From Mallotus nudiflorus (taxonomy: Eukaryota; Streptophyta; Magnoliopsida; Malpighiales; Euphorbiaceae): a stretch of 64,000 nt of DNA. The DNA lies in contig CANTUR010000069.1 of the NCBI GenBank assembly GCA_947683625.1, positions 620,001 to 684,000 of the forward strand. Direction: 5' to 3'. Below are positions 49,052 to 61,276 of this stretch, one piece after another; the stretch's first letter is position 1, and each line of letters begins with the position of its first letter. The notes beneath the pieces are model-generated. The model searched no databases. It saw only the letters and a program-made list of their open reading frames with translations, and was not told the origin of the DNA. The translations under genes were made by a program, and so were the position numbers.

Positions 49052-52000
49052 TGTAGACACCCGATTCAGTCGGCCCGTGTTAGGGGACGAATTAGGATTG
49101 CTCAGTTTGACTGGCCCGTTGTCAAGCCCAATGATGAGAATGTGAACTTGGACATGAGGATGAAGCTTGAATCTCTAAGTGTAAAGTGGACTTGAAAATC
49201 CAAAGCTTAGAAAACCCAAAAATCGAGCCCAATTACCCAAGTTTGGCCTAAGCCCGCTCGGCCCAGCGTAGGCCCAGGCCAAAGGGGCACCGCCTCGGTG
49301 TAATGAGGTGATCGCCTCTTTGGCAGCTGCCAATGAGGCGCCGCCCCTCTGGCAGCCCACCTGCAGCCTCATTTAATGCAAATGCAATCATGACAATCAA
49401 GTGGCATGGGCCCCACTCTCCAAACTTTCTCCTTGCGTGAGGAAAAGACTTTTGGGAAAAGGAAAAAGGCTAGGAAAGCTCATGATGGGCTAGGAGGCTT
49501 AGGGGGATAGGAAAGCTAAGGGATAAAAGGGAAAAGAGAGAGAAAAAGAAAAGAAGAGGGGGGGAGTTTAAAAAAAAAGCTCTAAAGAAAAAGAAAAAGG
49601 AGAAAGGAAGAAGAACGTCCTGAAGAAAAGGGGGAGGGTTGAAGAGAGGAGGTCCACTTTCCTATAGGAGAGGAAGGAAGATACTTGTGTTAAGGGGAGA
49701 TACCACATCCTAGCAAAGGCCTCAATCAAAGTAGCTCTGAGGACCTCTCATTTTGGTATGAAATCTGCACTTTGAACTTGATATGTTCATCATTTTGTAT
49801 GTCCTTACTTGTGTGTGTAACTGAGTCTTTAGCATATTCTAGGTTTGTCTCTAGTGCATGTGCTTGACATCTCATTTTATTGATGGATCTTTGAATATTT
49901 ACGTATGTAGTTGTAGTATGATGAGTGTAGAGTGTGTATATGCATGTTTTAGTTGCTTAGAGTAGAAGTTTGCACGTCTTGGAAATCAGAGCCAGTTTGG
50001 TCCATCTCAGTGAGACGATCGCCTCATTAATGAGGCAATCGCCTGTAATATCCCGTGTTTTTAAATATTTTAATACTGCATCGGGATATGCAGTGTTAAT
50101 AATTTTTAAATATGATATTGATATTTTATAAGTTGTTGATTAATTAAAATTGAATTTTAATTGTTTATTATTATTTTAAGTGCCTTACGTAAAATTTTCC
50201 CGAGACTTTCATTTTCGGGAAAATTTTCACGTAAATAATTTACTATTAATTATATTAAATAGATTTACGGAATTGCATGAATTCATATATATTTTTAAAA
50301 TACTAAATAAAGCCTATGTGTGTATATATTTATTTAATTAGGGTTTAATTTATTACCCTAATATTTTATTATTTATTTATTAGTTTTATTGTTATTTAAT
50401 TAATTTCATTTATTATTAAATTTTTTTAAAAAAATATTAAATATTAAGTGTGTGGTGTGTGATTTTTCCCAAATATTTTATTAAAATTATTTTTTTCTTT
50501 TTTTTCTTTTTCTTTTCTTTTCTTCTTCTTCTTCCTTCTTTCTTCCCGAACCCGTCCCTTCTCCCCCTCCCGCTGCAAATCCCGACCACCTACCGTTGAT
50601 GTACCACCATCAGCTTCGCCCTCCCCAGCCAGCTGCTCCGCCGCCCCTAGCCTCCTTCCCTGGCGCCGGCTAGCTTCCTTTCCTCCATTTTTTGCCGAAA
50701 GTTGCATTTCTTCACACCTCGCGATTCCGGCCACCATTTTTGACACCGCTGGTCTCTTTCTTCTCTTTGAGGTCCGGTGAGTGTGATTCTAGCTTTGGTT
50801 TGAGCTTAAATGGTCTTCATTTGCTTAGGTTTCGATTTTTCGAATTCGGCCATATTAGGGTTCTTGAATTTTTTTTAACTTCAATTTTATTGATTCATGA
50901 AAAATTCCTTCACAAATGTTGTTCCCCTTAGCTTAATATACATGTGTGAATTTTTGTGGAATTTTTGGAGATTATTTGGATTTTTGGGTATTTTTGAATA
51001 TTTTAATATTATTTTCTAATTTTCGGAAATTAATTAATTAAATTATGAAATTGTGTTTTATGATAATTATAGGTGTTGAAATGAATTATAGGAATTTATT
51101 TGGAATTTTTATGAATTTCTATGTATTTATTTTGAATTATTTAGGTTTATGTAATTTTTGGAAAATTAGGTTAATTGTGTTTTTAATTTAATTAATTGGT
51201 TAATTGAGTTTAATTATTGATATTATTTTTAAATATGTTGAGGAAATTAATTTTGGATAATTATACTATTTTTGGTGAATTTTTGAATGAATTTTAGTAT
51301 ATTTACATATATAGGGGCATTTTGGTAATTTTACACAAAATTGGCTAAAAATGTAATTTAATTGGTTTTAATAGTTATTTAAGGTATAAAAATGGTTTCT
51401 ACAAATTATTTAGTATTTTTAACTAATTAAAACTATTTTTCGTGAATTATTTTCAAATATATATATAATATATGATTTTTCTAATAAAATGAGTTTTTAT
51501 CGGTTTTTACTGTGTTTAAAGGTTCATTATGTAATTTCTACTTATAAAATGAATTTCTATGTTATAAGGGTATTTTTGATATTTCTAAAATTGTTCTGTG
51601 ATTGTGGACCCCGGTCGGTAGACTGTAGTTTGTAGTCTGACCGAGGGGTTGTGGATGAGTGGTTGAGCCTATTTTTCAAAGTGTGTTTCTTTGTAGGGTC
51701 GGCTCTACTCTTTAAATAGAGACATGTCCATTTTACAGGGGAGGTTCTGCCGAATTTTTGATAGAATTCTCGTAAAACGTGATGTCCGGTCGATCCTTAA
51801 TCCTGTTTCTATGATTAATATTCTAGATTGAGTTCTAGGATTTTCTGTTAGGTTTATTCTGATGTCTATTATTTATTGTTTGTTTAGTTGCGCCGAGACC
51901 GAGGCCTAGTGGACCAGGCCCGTCGGACCCATCTCGAGGAGCGCACTAAGTGTGAGTTACTATATTATATATATATGTTTAGGGTGCATGATTTAGAAAA

Positions 52001-54204
52001 ATATGTTTTATTTTGATTATTATGCATGAATAATTCAATTATTACCTAAGTTTATTTTTAGTTTATTTTGGTTTATTTCCGGTATATTTTGAATTATATG
52101 CATGTTTTGTTAATAAATTATATTTAAAATGTTTTTAAATATATTTCTAGCTTAATTTGTAATTTGATTGAATTTATTGGACGTATATATACTTGAAATA
52201 TACCTGGTTTACTTTTGGTATATTTCTAGTATATATATGGTTTATAATGTTATTTTATTTAAATTTAGGCATCATTTATTTGTGAATGAATGTTTTATAT
52301 TTATTAATGAAGGATATCAATAGAACGTGCTACCTAGTGGGCAGCACTAGGACCGAGTACGTATCGGTACGCTTATAGCATTTAGGCTATATTACTAACC
52401 ATTTGTGGATATTGATTGAATATGATTATTTGATGTATGAGATATGGTTTGGAGGTGTGATTGCTGGAGCTCGGTTGACCAAGTGTCTCGGGGCCAATCA
52501 CACTGACAATCAGACTGCTGGAGCTCGGTTGACTTAGTGTCTCGGGGCCAGTCTACTGTCTAAATGGATTAAGTGGACATATTTGGAATAAGTAAGCCTG
52601 TATGGCTAGAGTGTTGTCTAACACTGTTTGAGGTTTCGATATTCTAGGGTTCTATTTGATCCTTCATAAACTGTGATTTTTAATAAAAATATATAAAATG
52701 ATTTTACTGCATCTGTGTGTATTGCCTTTATATATACATATTATATATATATTGTTGATTGTATGCATTGTCATTTAGTATGCATGTATATATATTATAG
52801 TAATTCACTCAGTGAGGTCTGACTCCCCTCCGTTGACTATTTTTCAGGAGAGTCATCTTCCTCAGACCTCAGTAGCAGGCCTGTACGCTGGATTTCTTCT
52901 GCCCCGACTTCTTTGTGTAAACTGCTTATCTGAGTCTTGGGTTTATTTTATCTAGACACTGCAGTAGTCATTAAATATTTAAAGAGATGTTGTATTATAT
53001 TTGAACTGGATTTGTATTAAAAGAATTTATATATATGAAATGATGAGGATTTGATTTAAATCCAGTTGGTGCATATGTTATTATTATATTTATGATTTTT
53101 ATTTCCACTGCATTATATATTGTTATTACTATTGCATGTTTTATTTTATTTTTAGGCTTGCTACTGGTTCCGGATTCGAAAGAATTCCCGTTCCCTAGCA
53201 CCGGTCATGGCCCTTGTTTTGGGTCGTGACATCGCCCCACTAATAGGCCCTCAGAGAGCTTACCTTTTGTGTGCATGTTGCTAGTTTTTGTCTCGAGATT
53301 GCAAGAGCTCTATTGATGAGGCGATTGCCTTATCAGTGAGGTGACCGCCTCATTAGTAGGATTAATCTATTTCCTGCTTCATTTTTTCTTTTTTTTTATG
53401 TTGTGACGTCTGCTTTAATATGTCCTCTTTTGATCCTAAATATGTCTGTATGATTGCATGGTGGTGATTATCTTGATTATTCGATACTTTCTTTAACTTA
53501 TAATGTGACAACCTCTTTATAGGACCTCTTTGTAAATATCGTTATATGTGACTTTGTTTTTTATGAGAAGAAGGGTTAACCGTCTGTTATTTACAGGAAT
53601 TACTTGATGATTTCTATCATCAAGTAGTCACTTTTGCTAGTTACTTCTTGCATATTGCCGCTATTATGTTATTTAATAGTTTATTTTCGGTATATGTTTG
53701 GTGTATTTTCTGTATATTATTAGTTTATTTAGTTAAAAAGCGTTGTAATCCTTAATCCCTCCCACATTTAATTTTGAATGAATGATTGTAAATTATTATT
53801 TTTTTATTTACTGTGTTTTTTGAATGTTGGGACTTAAAGGTATAAAATTGGACTAATGTGCAAACTTGGATTTAATTATAAAATTCGGCAATTATCCGAA
53901 GGCAATTTCATTACGCGTGGTAAATGAAGAAATAATTAAATAATTAAATGGTAATAAAATGCAAAACACAAACGGAGGCCAACCGCAAGGTTGGGTGAGC
54001 ATTTAAACGTTCATACCTGATGACGACTTCTAGGAACCTCCGTGGGATCCAGTTGCTATAAAGTGTTGTCCCGGCTTTTATCCAGGTGGCGACTCCATTT
54101 CTGAATAGGCCCATGACCTATATTGTATTTCCTAGTAGGCCTCGAGCCCACACAGTGCTATGGTCACCAAACACTTGGGCACGCGCTAAACCCCGCCGCC
54201 TACA
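49052..54204 (+). repeat. 5' LTR of the Ogre/Tat element, split by a solo LTR
   Basis: Begins TGTAGACACCCGATTC and ends CGCCGCCTACA, one base before the PBS. Without the inserted solo LTR and its duplicated target it is about 1.96 kb. The first part is GC-rich with repeated GAGGCGATCGCCTC-like palindromes, then a purine-rich tract (49495-49640). Confidence 0.85.
50044..53231 (+). mobile_element. 3.2-kb solo LTR with TCGCC target duplication
   Basis: Starts TGTAATATCCCG and ends GGGTCGTGACA, with TCGCC at 50039-50043 and 53232-53236. It is the best preserved of the family and the reference for the other copies. It contains a terminal hairpin (ACTGCAT / ATGCAGT around CGGGAT) about 35 bp from its start, a CT-rich leader (50485-50560), a GC-rich block (50560-50770) and a 54-bp duplication (52462 and 52516). 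Confidence 0.9.
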
Positions 54205-54205
54205 G

Positions 54206-54223
54206 TGGTGACTCCACTAGGGA
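54206..54223 (+). other. Primer-binding site (tRNA-Arg type)
   Basis: TGGTGACTCCACTAGGGA differs at two places from the PBS at 10849-10866 (-) and sits one base after the LTR end. Confidence 0.75.
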
Positions 54224-54900
54224 TAGAGAAACTGATTCCAGTGTTTTTCATTTTATCATCCTTAATTATTATCTTATTTCTTCTTGCATTTATGCATTCA
54301 CTACACATTTTGCACACAATGAACACTTCAGTCCTGAATAAACCCGACAATAGTTAGTACTTCACTACCTACGTTTCACTCAAACCTGGTGGTGGAATAT
54401 TTGATTATTGTCACTAACGACATGTACTAATCTGAGTTGTTTGACCCTTGAGTGGGGAGACGTAGATGGATGTATATCATTGTGGGAGCCGAAGCCTTTT
54501 TACCCAAGACTCAAGCCCATATAATGACTTAGCAACTATCCTTAGGAATTTTCCCACATGCATGTGTATTATGCCATATAATGGACCCTTAAAATAAATC
54601 TCAAGCCCATCAATAAGTAGTCCAAAATAAAAGGAGCCCTCATGTCTAACCAAAGCCCATTATAAATAAGCTAGTCAACAAAGGCCTCTCATGCCTACTC
54701 ATAACCCATTTCAAATGGGCCTTGACAAGTGAGTTTATGGTGCTAAGGATCTTGGCTCATGGAAAGTGGACTCGGGCTTTATTTAAAGGAACCATTACTT
54801 GTCTGAATCATTTTAAGAATTTTCTTGTATACGTCGGTTTTATTATCCCCCACTAATAATTAAAACCCAGGCCGAAAATCCTAGGACAAGATACTCGCCA
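54224..54900 (+). other. Leader of the Ogre/Tat element
   Basis: Noncoding sequence between PBS and gag, with repeated AAGCCCAT/CTCAAGCCCAT words between 54510 and 54720. The segment GCCATTGAATACGTGTGTG near 54897 is shared with the leader of the gag-only family (about 523-541), another sign of relatedness. Confidence 0.6.
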
Positions 54901-56550
54901 TTGAATACGTGTGTGGGAGAAATAAGGGTGGAAGTTTGCACGTTTAAGTTCTATGCTTTGATCTTGTATATCTTTTTGTGTGTGACCTTGTTATTTCTAA
55001 ATAAGAATCCTTGCATATCATGCATACATATCATCCATCATTCTAATCAGTTTTTTTGCAGCGCTATAGATCCTTCAAGCTTAGTAGGGTGGGTCCGAAC
55101 TAGTTCAGGTCGTTTGATCAGAAATTCAAAATTAGGAATGACACGAGGGTTTGATCCAGAAGCATTTAGGGGATGGTGGAAAGAAGAAGTAATAACGGAA
55201 ACCCGGGCTATGATGAGGGAGATTACTAAGCTCATCAGAGAAAGTTAGCCAACACAGCCACCCAATGCACCGTCAATCGATCCGGTTGACCTTGACGAGG
55301 AAATACCGATTAGGGGAAGGGAAGAAGATGATGTAACGATATTGGCCAATCCAGGGAATCAAAGAAATGTCATCCAAGCTGAGGATGTGGGTCAGACTGA
55401 GTGGGCTAAGAATATGACCAGAGTGATTAACCAAATGCAGGTGATGATGAAGGAGAAGGGTATGGTCGCCCCCCTAGATTACGATCTGAATTTGGAAAAG
55501 GGTGATGAACCGCTGCCCCATAAGTTTAAATTCCCAGACATGAAGAAGTACACTGGTGCTGAGGATCCCCATTTGCATTTGAAGCAATATGTAACATACA
55601 TGAAGGCTACTGAGCTAACTGAGAGCCAAATTGTTAAGCAGTTCCCTATTTCACTGGAAGGAGCGCCGATTCGTTGGTATTACACCTTGGAACCGCATGT
55701 TTAGTCGAATTGGAAAGAACTGTGCACTGCTTTTGTTAAGCAATATGGTCTCATCGTCCAACTAGAAGTGTCCTTGAGAGATTTACAGAATACCAAGTAA
55801 AACTTTAGCGAGCCTTTTGATGATTATCTGACTCGTTGGAGGGGAAAATTATCCATGATGAGGCATAGGCCAGCTGAGTCCAACCAGTTGGTCTTGGCAA
55901 TAGAAGGGTGTGTTCCCGTATTATCTAGGAAATTGAGGGATCTGGGGATCAAAAATTTTGAAGAGTTATACAGGTTTGGGGTCCAGAAAGAATCAGATTT
56001 GGCCCAAGAGAAGAAATTCTTCGGAAGAGGTTCTGGGGGAAAAGAGGGAGCTGGCTCGAGCAGTAATGTTCAGATTCATGCTATTTGACTACCGAGCAGT
56101 AATGTACAAGTCAATACGGTTAGACAGCCTCGGAGATTTTCTAATCCGGGACGTCCTATGTCTAAAGTCCTCGATAAGCTTATTGAGAAGAACCTGCTAC
56201 GACCTTTGCCTTCGCAAAAACCCTTACCTAGAGCTAACCCAAAGCTTTTCTATAAATTTCATCAAACCATCGGGCATGACACAGATAGCTGCGCTCGGTT
56301 AAAGCATAAAATCCAAGATTTGATAGACTCAGGTAAAATCACCTATCCAGAAAATAGAAAACCAAACACTCAAACCAACCCATTACCCAATTATCGAAAT
56401 GTACCACCTCCTAAGCCATCCATTTTGATGGTCAACTCTGGCCTAATAGAAGAACAAGTCCTAAACTCCTTTATTGATGTCTCTCATAATTCCCGACAAG
56501 TCAAGCCTGAACAACCCACAGAGTTACAGGTGCAAGTCTTGGACATATGA
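54901..56550 (+). pseudogene. Gag of the Ogre/Tat element, with in-frame stops
   Basis: One reading frame runs throughout, interrupted by stops at 55246-55248, 55702-55704, 55798-55800, 56086-56088 and 56548-56550. N-terminal SSLVGWVRTSSGRL parallels the gag-only family. The Retrotrans_gag core spans about 55490-55960 (KFKFPDMKKYTG, LEGAPIRWYY, WKELCTAFVKQYG). A zinc-knuckle-like FYKFHQTIGHDTDSC lies near 56250-56295. Several stops sit where related copies have Gln or Trp codons, i.e. single transitions. No frameshift is needed to read Gag. Confidence 0.85.
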
Positions 56551-58005
56551 AGTTCCGATGATGAAAGCAAAGAACAAGTTGACCTATGGGACAACAAGGG
56601 GTGTAAGCAGAATCAGTCCGTGGGGAAGGTCGAAGAGAAGGGAAAAGGAACCGAGGTTACCAAGACTGGACCCGAAAAGGCAGGAAGTGTAGAGAAAGGA
56701 AAGGGGCTAGAACAAAGCAGAGAGACCATTGCCAGTGTTTGGGAGCTACTCATGCATTCTAGGGATCATAGGGAAGCCTTAGTCCTGGCACTAGACCAAA
56801 GAAAAATTCCTACTAATTCCACCCTAGAACAGATGGTTCAGTCCTTAATAGAAACTCCTCAAGGAATGATAATGTTTTCTAATGACGATCTGCCTCTAGA
56901 AGGGAGAGATCACCACAAAGCCCTGTTTATCAAAGCCGAGGTAAAAGGGAAGATGACTTGTTACATGATAGTTGATAATGGTTCTGCCATCAATGTGTGT
57001 CCATTGAAGATTTTGCTAAAGCTAGGGCTGACGGTAGCTGACTTAAAGCCTTCTGAAGTAGTTATCGAGGCTTACAATGACACCAAAAGATCTGTGGAGG
57101 GAACTTTCAGGGTGTTAGTTAGAATAGGGCCTATAGAAGTTTGGGTTGACCTGCATGTGCTTGATATCCTGGTAAACTTTGCCATTTTATTGGGAAGGCC
57201 ATGGTTTCACCCCCTGGGTGGCGTTCCATCCATTGTTTATCAAAAGGTTAAGTTTCTACACGAAGGGAGGGTTGTCACCATCTCAGCTGAAACTGAAGTC
57301 GCCATAGCCGCACTGAAGTTGATCCCCAAGGAGATTTCCCTTAGCCCTAGCTTTGAAGTCTATGTGATCTATGAAGATGAGATGGATGAAAGGGTTCTGA
57401 GAATGATGCGCAATATGAAGTTTCTGCCTGGCATGGGATTAGGGAAAAATCAGAGTGGACCTTCAAGATTTTTGGGAAACAAAGTACCTATTTTGAAGCA
57501 CGGGTTAGGGTTCAAAGAGGTTGACAAAGCTGGGAAAGAGATGGGTATGTTGAACCGGTCTAAAGAAAAGGAGGAGGAAACCGTGGCTAGAAAGAAGACT
57601 CTGTGGGAAATCTTTATAAAGGAAGGCACTGGGCATTCATATAGCGGGACTCTGAAACCTCTCCTGGTGGCTGGGGAAGTCATCCCAGGGTTTGAGATAT
57701 TTATTGAATTTGTGAACAAAGCCGGGGAAGCTGCTATCAAAAAGGCCCCTACTGAGGAGCTGGTATTAGCTGAAGAGGAGTCTAAAGAGGATGAAGCTAC
57801 TTCAGAGCACAAGGGCGTTGATGATCATAACAAAGACCTAGACTTTGAGACCTACATCCTAGATTCCATCATAGATACCTTTTATGATGACTTTGATGTC
57901 TCCCTAGCTTCTCTATTTGAAACTGACGATCTTTTCTTTTCAAAAGTGAATGCAATGAAATCTGAATTTGCTTATTTGTGTGATGTGTTCCCTAATGGTT
58001 ATTCT
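56551..58005 (+). pseudogene. Protease and linker region of pol, interrupted by a solo LTR
   Basis: The open frame (56620-58005 as uninterrupted codons) is in the same frame as gag. The aspartic protease active site is MIVDNGSAINVCP near 56960-57000 (Tat-type DNGS), followed by LLGRPWFH near 57190. A G-patch-like segment FLPGMGLGKNQSG lies at about 57420-57460, as in other Ogre-type elements. An acidic linker (EEESKEDEATSEHKGVDD) follows. The frame is cut after 58005 by a solo LTR. On the other side, from 61277, the same frame continues. Confidence 0.85.
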
Positions 58006-61000
58006 TGTCATGACCCAAAACAAGGGCCATGACTGGCGCTAGGGAACAGGAATTCTTTCAAATCCGGAACCCGTAGCAAGCCTAAAAATAAAATAAACAT
58101 GCAATAGTAATAATAACAACATAATTAAATAAAATATTATGCAGCGGAATAAAATCATAAATATCAAAATAATATTTACACCAGATGAAATTAAATCCAA
58201 TCCTCATCTCATATATATAAATAAACTTTTAATACAAGTTTCAATTCAAATTCTTAAAATACATAACTCACACAAATATAATACATAAAACCCACAATTT
58301 ATTTACAACTACTGCAGTGTGTAGATTATAAAAATAAAACTCAAGTGAACAGTTTACATAATAAAGCCGGGGCAGAAGAAATCCAGCGTAAAGGCCTACT
58401 ACTGAGGTCTGAAGACGATGACTCTCCTGAAAAATAGTCAACGGAGGGGAGTCAGACCTCACTGAGTGAATTACTATAATATATATACATGCATACTAAT
58501 TGCCAATGCACACAATCCAAAGTATATATAATATGTATGTATACAAGCAAATACACACAGATGTAATAAAAATCATTTTTATATATTTTTATTGAAAATC
58601 ATTGTTTATGAAGGATCAAATAGAACCCTAGAAAATCGCAACCTCAAAACAGTGTTAGACAACACTCTAGCCACACAGGCTCACTTATTCCAAAATATTC
58701 ACTTATTCCATTTCGACAGTAGATTGGCCCCGAGACACTAAGTCAACCGAGCTCCAGCAGTCTGACTGTCGGTGTGATTGGCCCCGAGACACTTGGTTAA
58801 CCGAGCTCCAACAATCACACTCCCAAATCATATCACACATCAAATAATCATATCCAATCGATATCCACAAACTGGTTAGTAATACAGCCTAAATGCTATA
58901 AACGTACCGGTACGTATTCGGTCCTAGTGCTGCCTACTAGGTAGCACATTCTATTGATATCCTTCATTAATATATAAAACATACATTCATAAAAGTAAAT
59001 GATGCATGAATTGAATAAAATAGCAACATAAACTATATATATACTAGAAATATACCAAAAGTAAACCAGGTATATTTCGAGTATATATACGTCAAATAAA
59101 TTCAATTAAATCGTAAAATAAACTAAATATATATTTAAAAACATTTTGAACATAAATGTCTAATAAAGCATGCATATAATTCAAAATATATCAAAAATAA
59201 ACTAAAAATAAACTTAAGTACTAATTAAATTATTTATGCATATTTAATCCAAATAAAACATAAATTTTCTAAATCATGCATCCTAAAACATATATATATA
59301 TAGAATACTAACTCACACTTAGTGCGCTCCTCGAGATGGGTTCGACAGGCCTGGTCCACTAGGCCTCGGTCTCGGTGCAACTAAACAAACAAATAATGAC
59401 AGGAATCAAAATAAATCTAACAGAAGATCTAAAGACTCGATCTAGATTACTAGACACAGAATTAAAAATCAGAATTCGACCGGACATCACGTTTTACGAG
59501 AATTCTACCGAAAATCTGGCAGAACCTCCCCAGTAAAATGGACATCTCTCTACTTAAAGAGTAGAGCCAGCCCTGCAAAGAAACACACTTCGAAAAATAG
59601 ACACAGAATCACATTCACAACCCCTCGGTCGGACTCCAAACTATAGTTTACCGACCGGGGTCCATAATTCACAAAACAATATAGAAATATCAAAAATACC
59701 CTTATATCACAGAAATACATTTAATAAGTAGAAATTACGTAATTAACCCTAAAACACAGTAAAAACCGATAAAAACTCATTTATTTAGAAAAATCGTATA
59801 TTATATATATAATTGAAAATAATTTACGAAAAATAGTTTTAATTAGTCAAAAATACTAAATAATTTGTAGAAATCATTTTTATACCTTAAATAACTATTA
59901 AAACCAATTTAATTACATTTTTAGCCAATTTAGGGTAAAATTACCAAAATACCCCTATATATATAAATATACTAAAATAAATCCAAAAATTCACCAAAAA
60001 TAATATAATTGCTAAAAATTAATTTTCTCAATATATATATCAATAATATCACTAAATAAACTTAATTAACCAATTAATTTCAATTAAAAACTCAATTAAC
60101 CCTATTTTCTCAAAATTACATAAACTAATTAAATTCAAAATAAATACATAGAAATTCACAAAAATTCCAAATAAATTTTTATAATTCATTTCAACACCTA
60201 TATTTATCATAAAATACAATTTCATAATTTAATTAATTAATTTTCGAAAATTAGAAAATAATAATAAAATATTCAAAAATACCCAAAAATCAAAATAATT
60301 TCCAAATATTCTACAAAAATTAAAACATGTAGATTAAGCTAAGGGGAACAACATTTGTGATGGAAATTTTCATGAAGCAATCAATTTCGAAGTTTAAAAA
60401 AATCAAGAACCCTAAAATGGCCGAATTGTAAAAATCGAAACCTAAGCAAATCTAGACCATTTCAGGTGAAACAAAGCTTGGAATCACACTCACCGGAGCT
60501 AAAGGAGAAGAAAGAGACCGGTAGTGTCAAAAACGGTGGCCGGAAACGCTATGAACGACGGTGAGAAGAGTTTCGGCTTCTCCGGCCAAAACGAGCTTCC
60601 CGACGCCGGAAATGGACTCTGCTGGCGGTGGAACAGCTGGAGGAAGGAGGTGGCACACCGGGAGGTACACCAACGGCAAGGGAATGGCGTGACAGACTGC
60701 GGAACGGCGAGGAGGACGATCGGGAAGAAGGAGAGGGAAGAATGGTAAATTCGTAAATAACTCAAACTTTATATTTTGTTTAAATAATAAATGTATATGT
60801 ATATATATATACATTTACACTATATATTAAAATAATATAAACTCACACACATTAAATATACACCACACACATATAATTTAATATTTTTAATAATTTATAC
60901 ACTAAAAACAATTAATTAAATAATATTAAAACTAATAATAAGTAATAAAAATATTAGGGTAATTAATTAAACTCTAGTTAAATAAATAAATACACATATA

Positions 61001-61271
61001 TATGTTATTTAGTACTTTAAAAATATATATGAGCTCATGCAAGTCCGTAAAATTATTTAAAATATTTAATATTAAATTATTTACGTGTTAATTTCCCCGA
61101 AAATAAAATTCCCTGGAAAATTTTACGTAAAGTACTTGAAATAACATAAAATAATTAAAATAAGCTTTAATTAAATAACAAAATCATAAAATATTAACAT
61201 TATATACAAAAATTATTAACACTGCATATCCTGATGCAGTATTAAAATATTTAAAAACACGGGATATTACA
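58006..61271 (-). mobile_element. 3.3-kb solo LTR with ATTCT target duplication, inserted in pol
   Basis: On the + strand it runs TGTCATGACCC to GGGATATTACA, flanked by ATTCT at 58001-58005 and 61272-61276. It is collinear with the reverse complement of 50044-53231 over its whole length, including the GC-rich block (60500-60740) and the paired GGAGCTCGGTTGAC segments (58730-58815). No internal sequence. Confidence 0.9.
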
Positions 61272-61276
61272 ATTCT

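Noticed and set aside
60499..60765. Minus-strand open frame of 88 codons in the solo LTR
   Set aside because: It lies in the GC-rich LTR block, the frame is not the same in the other copies, and there is no domain.
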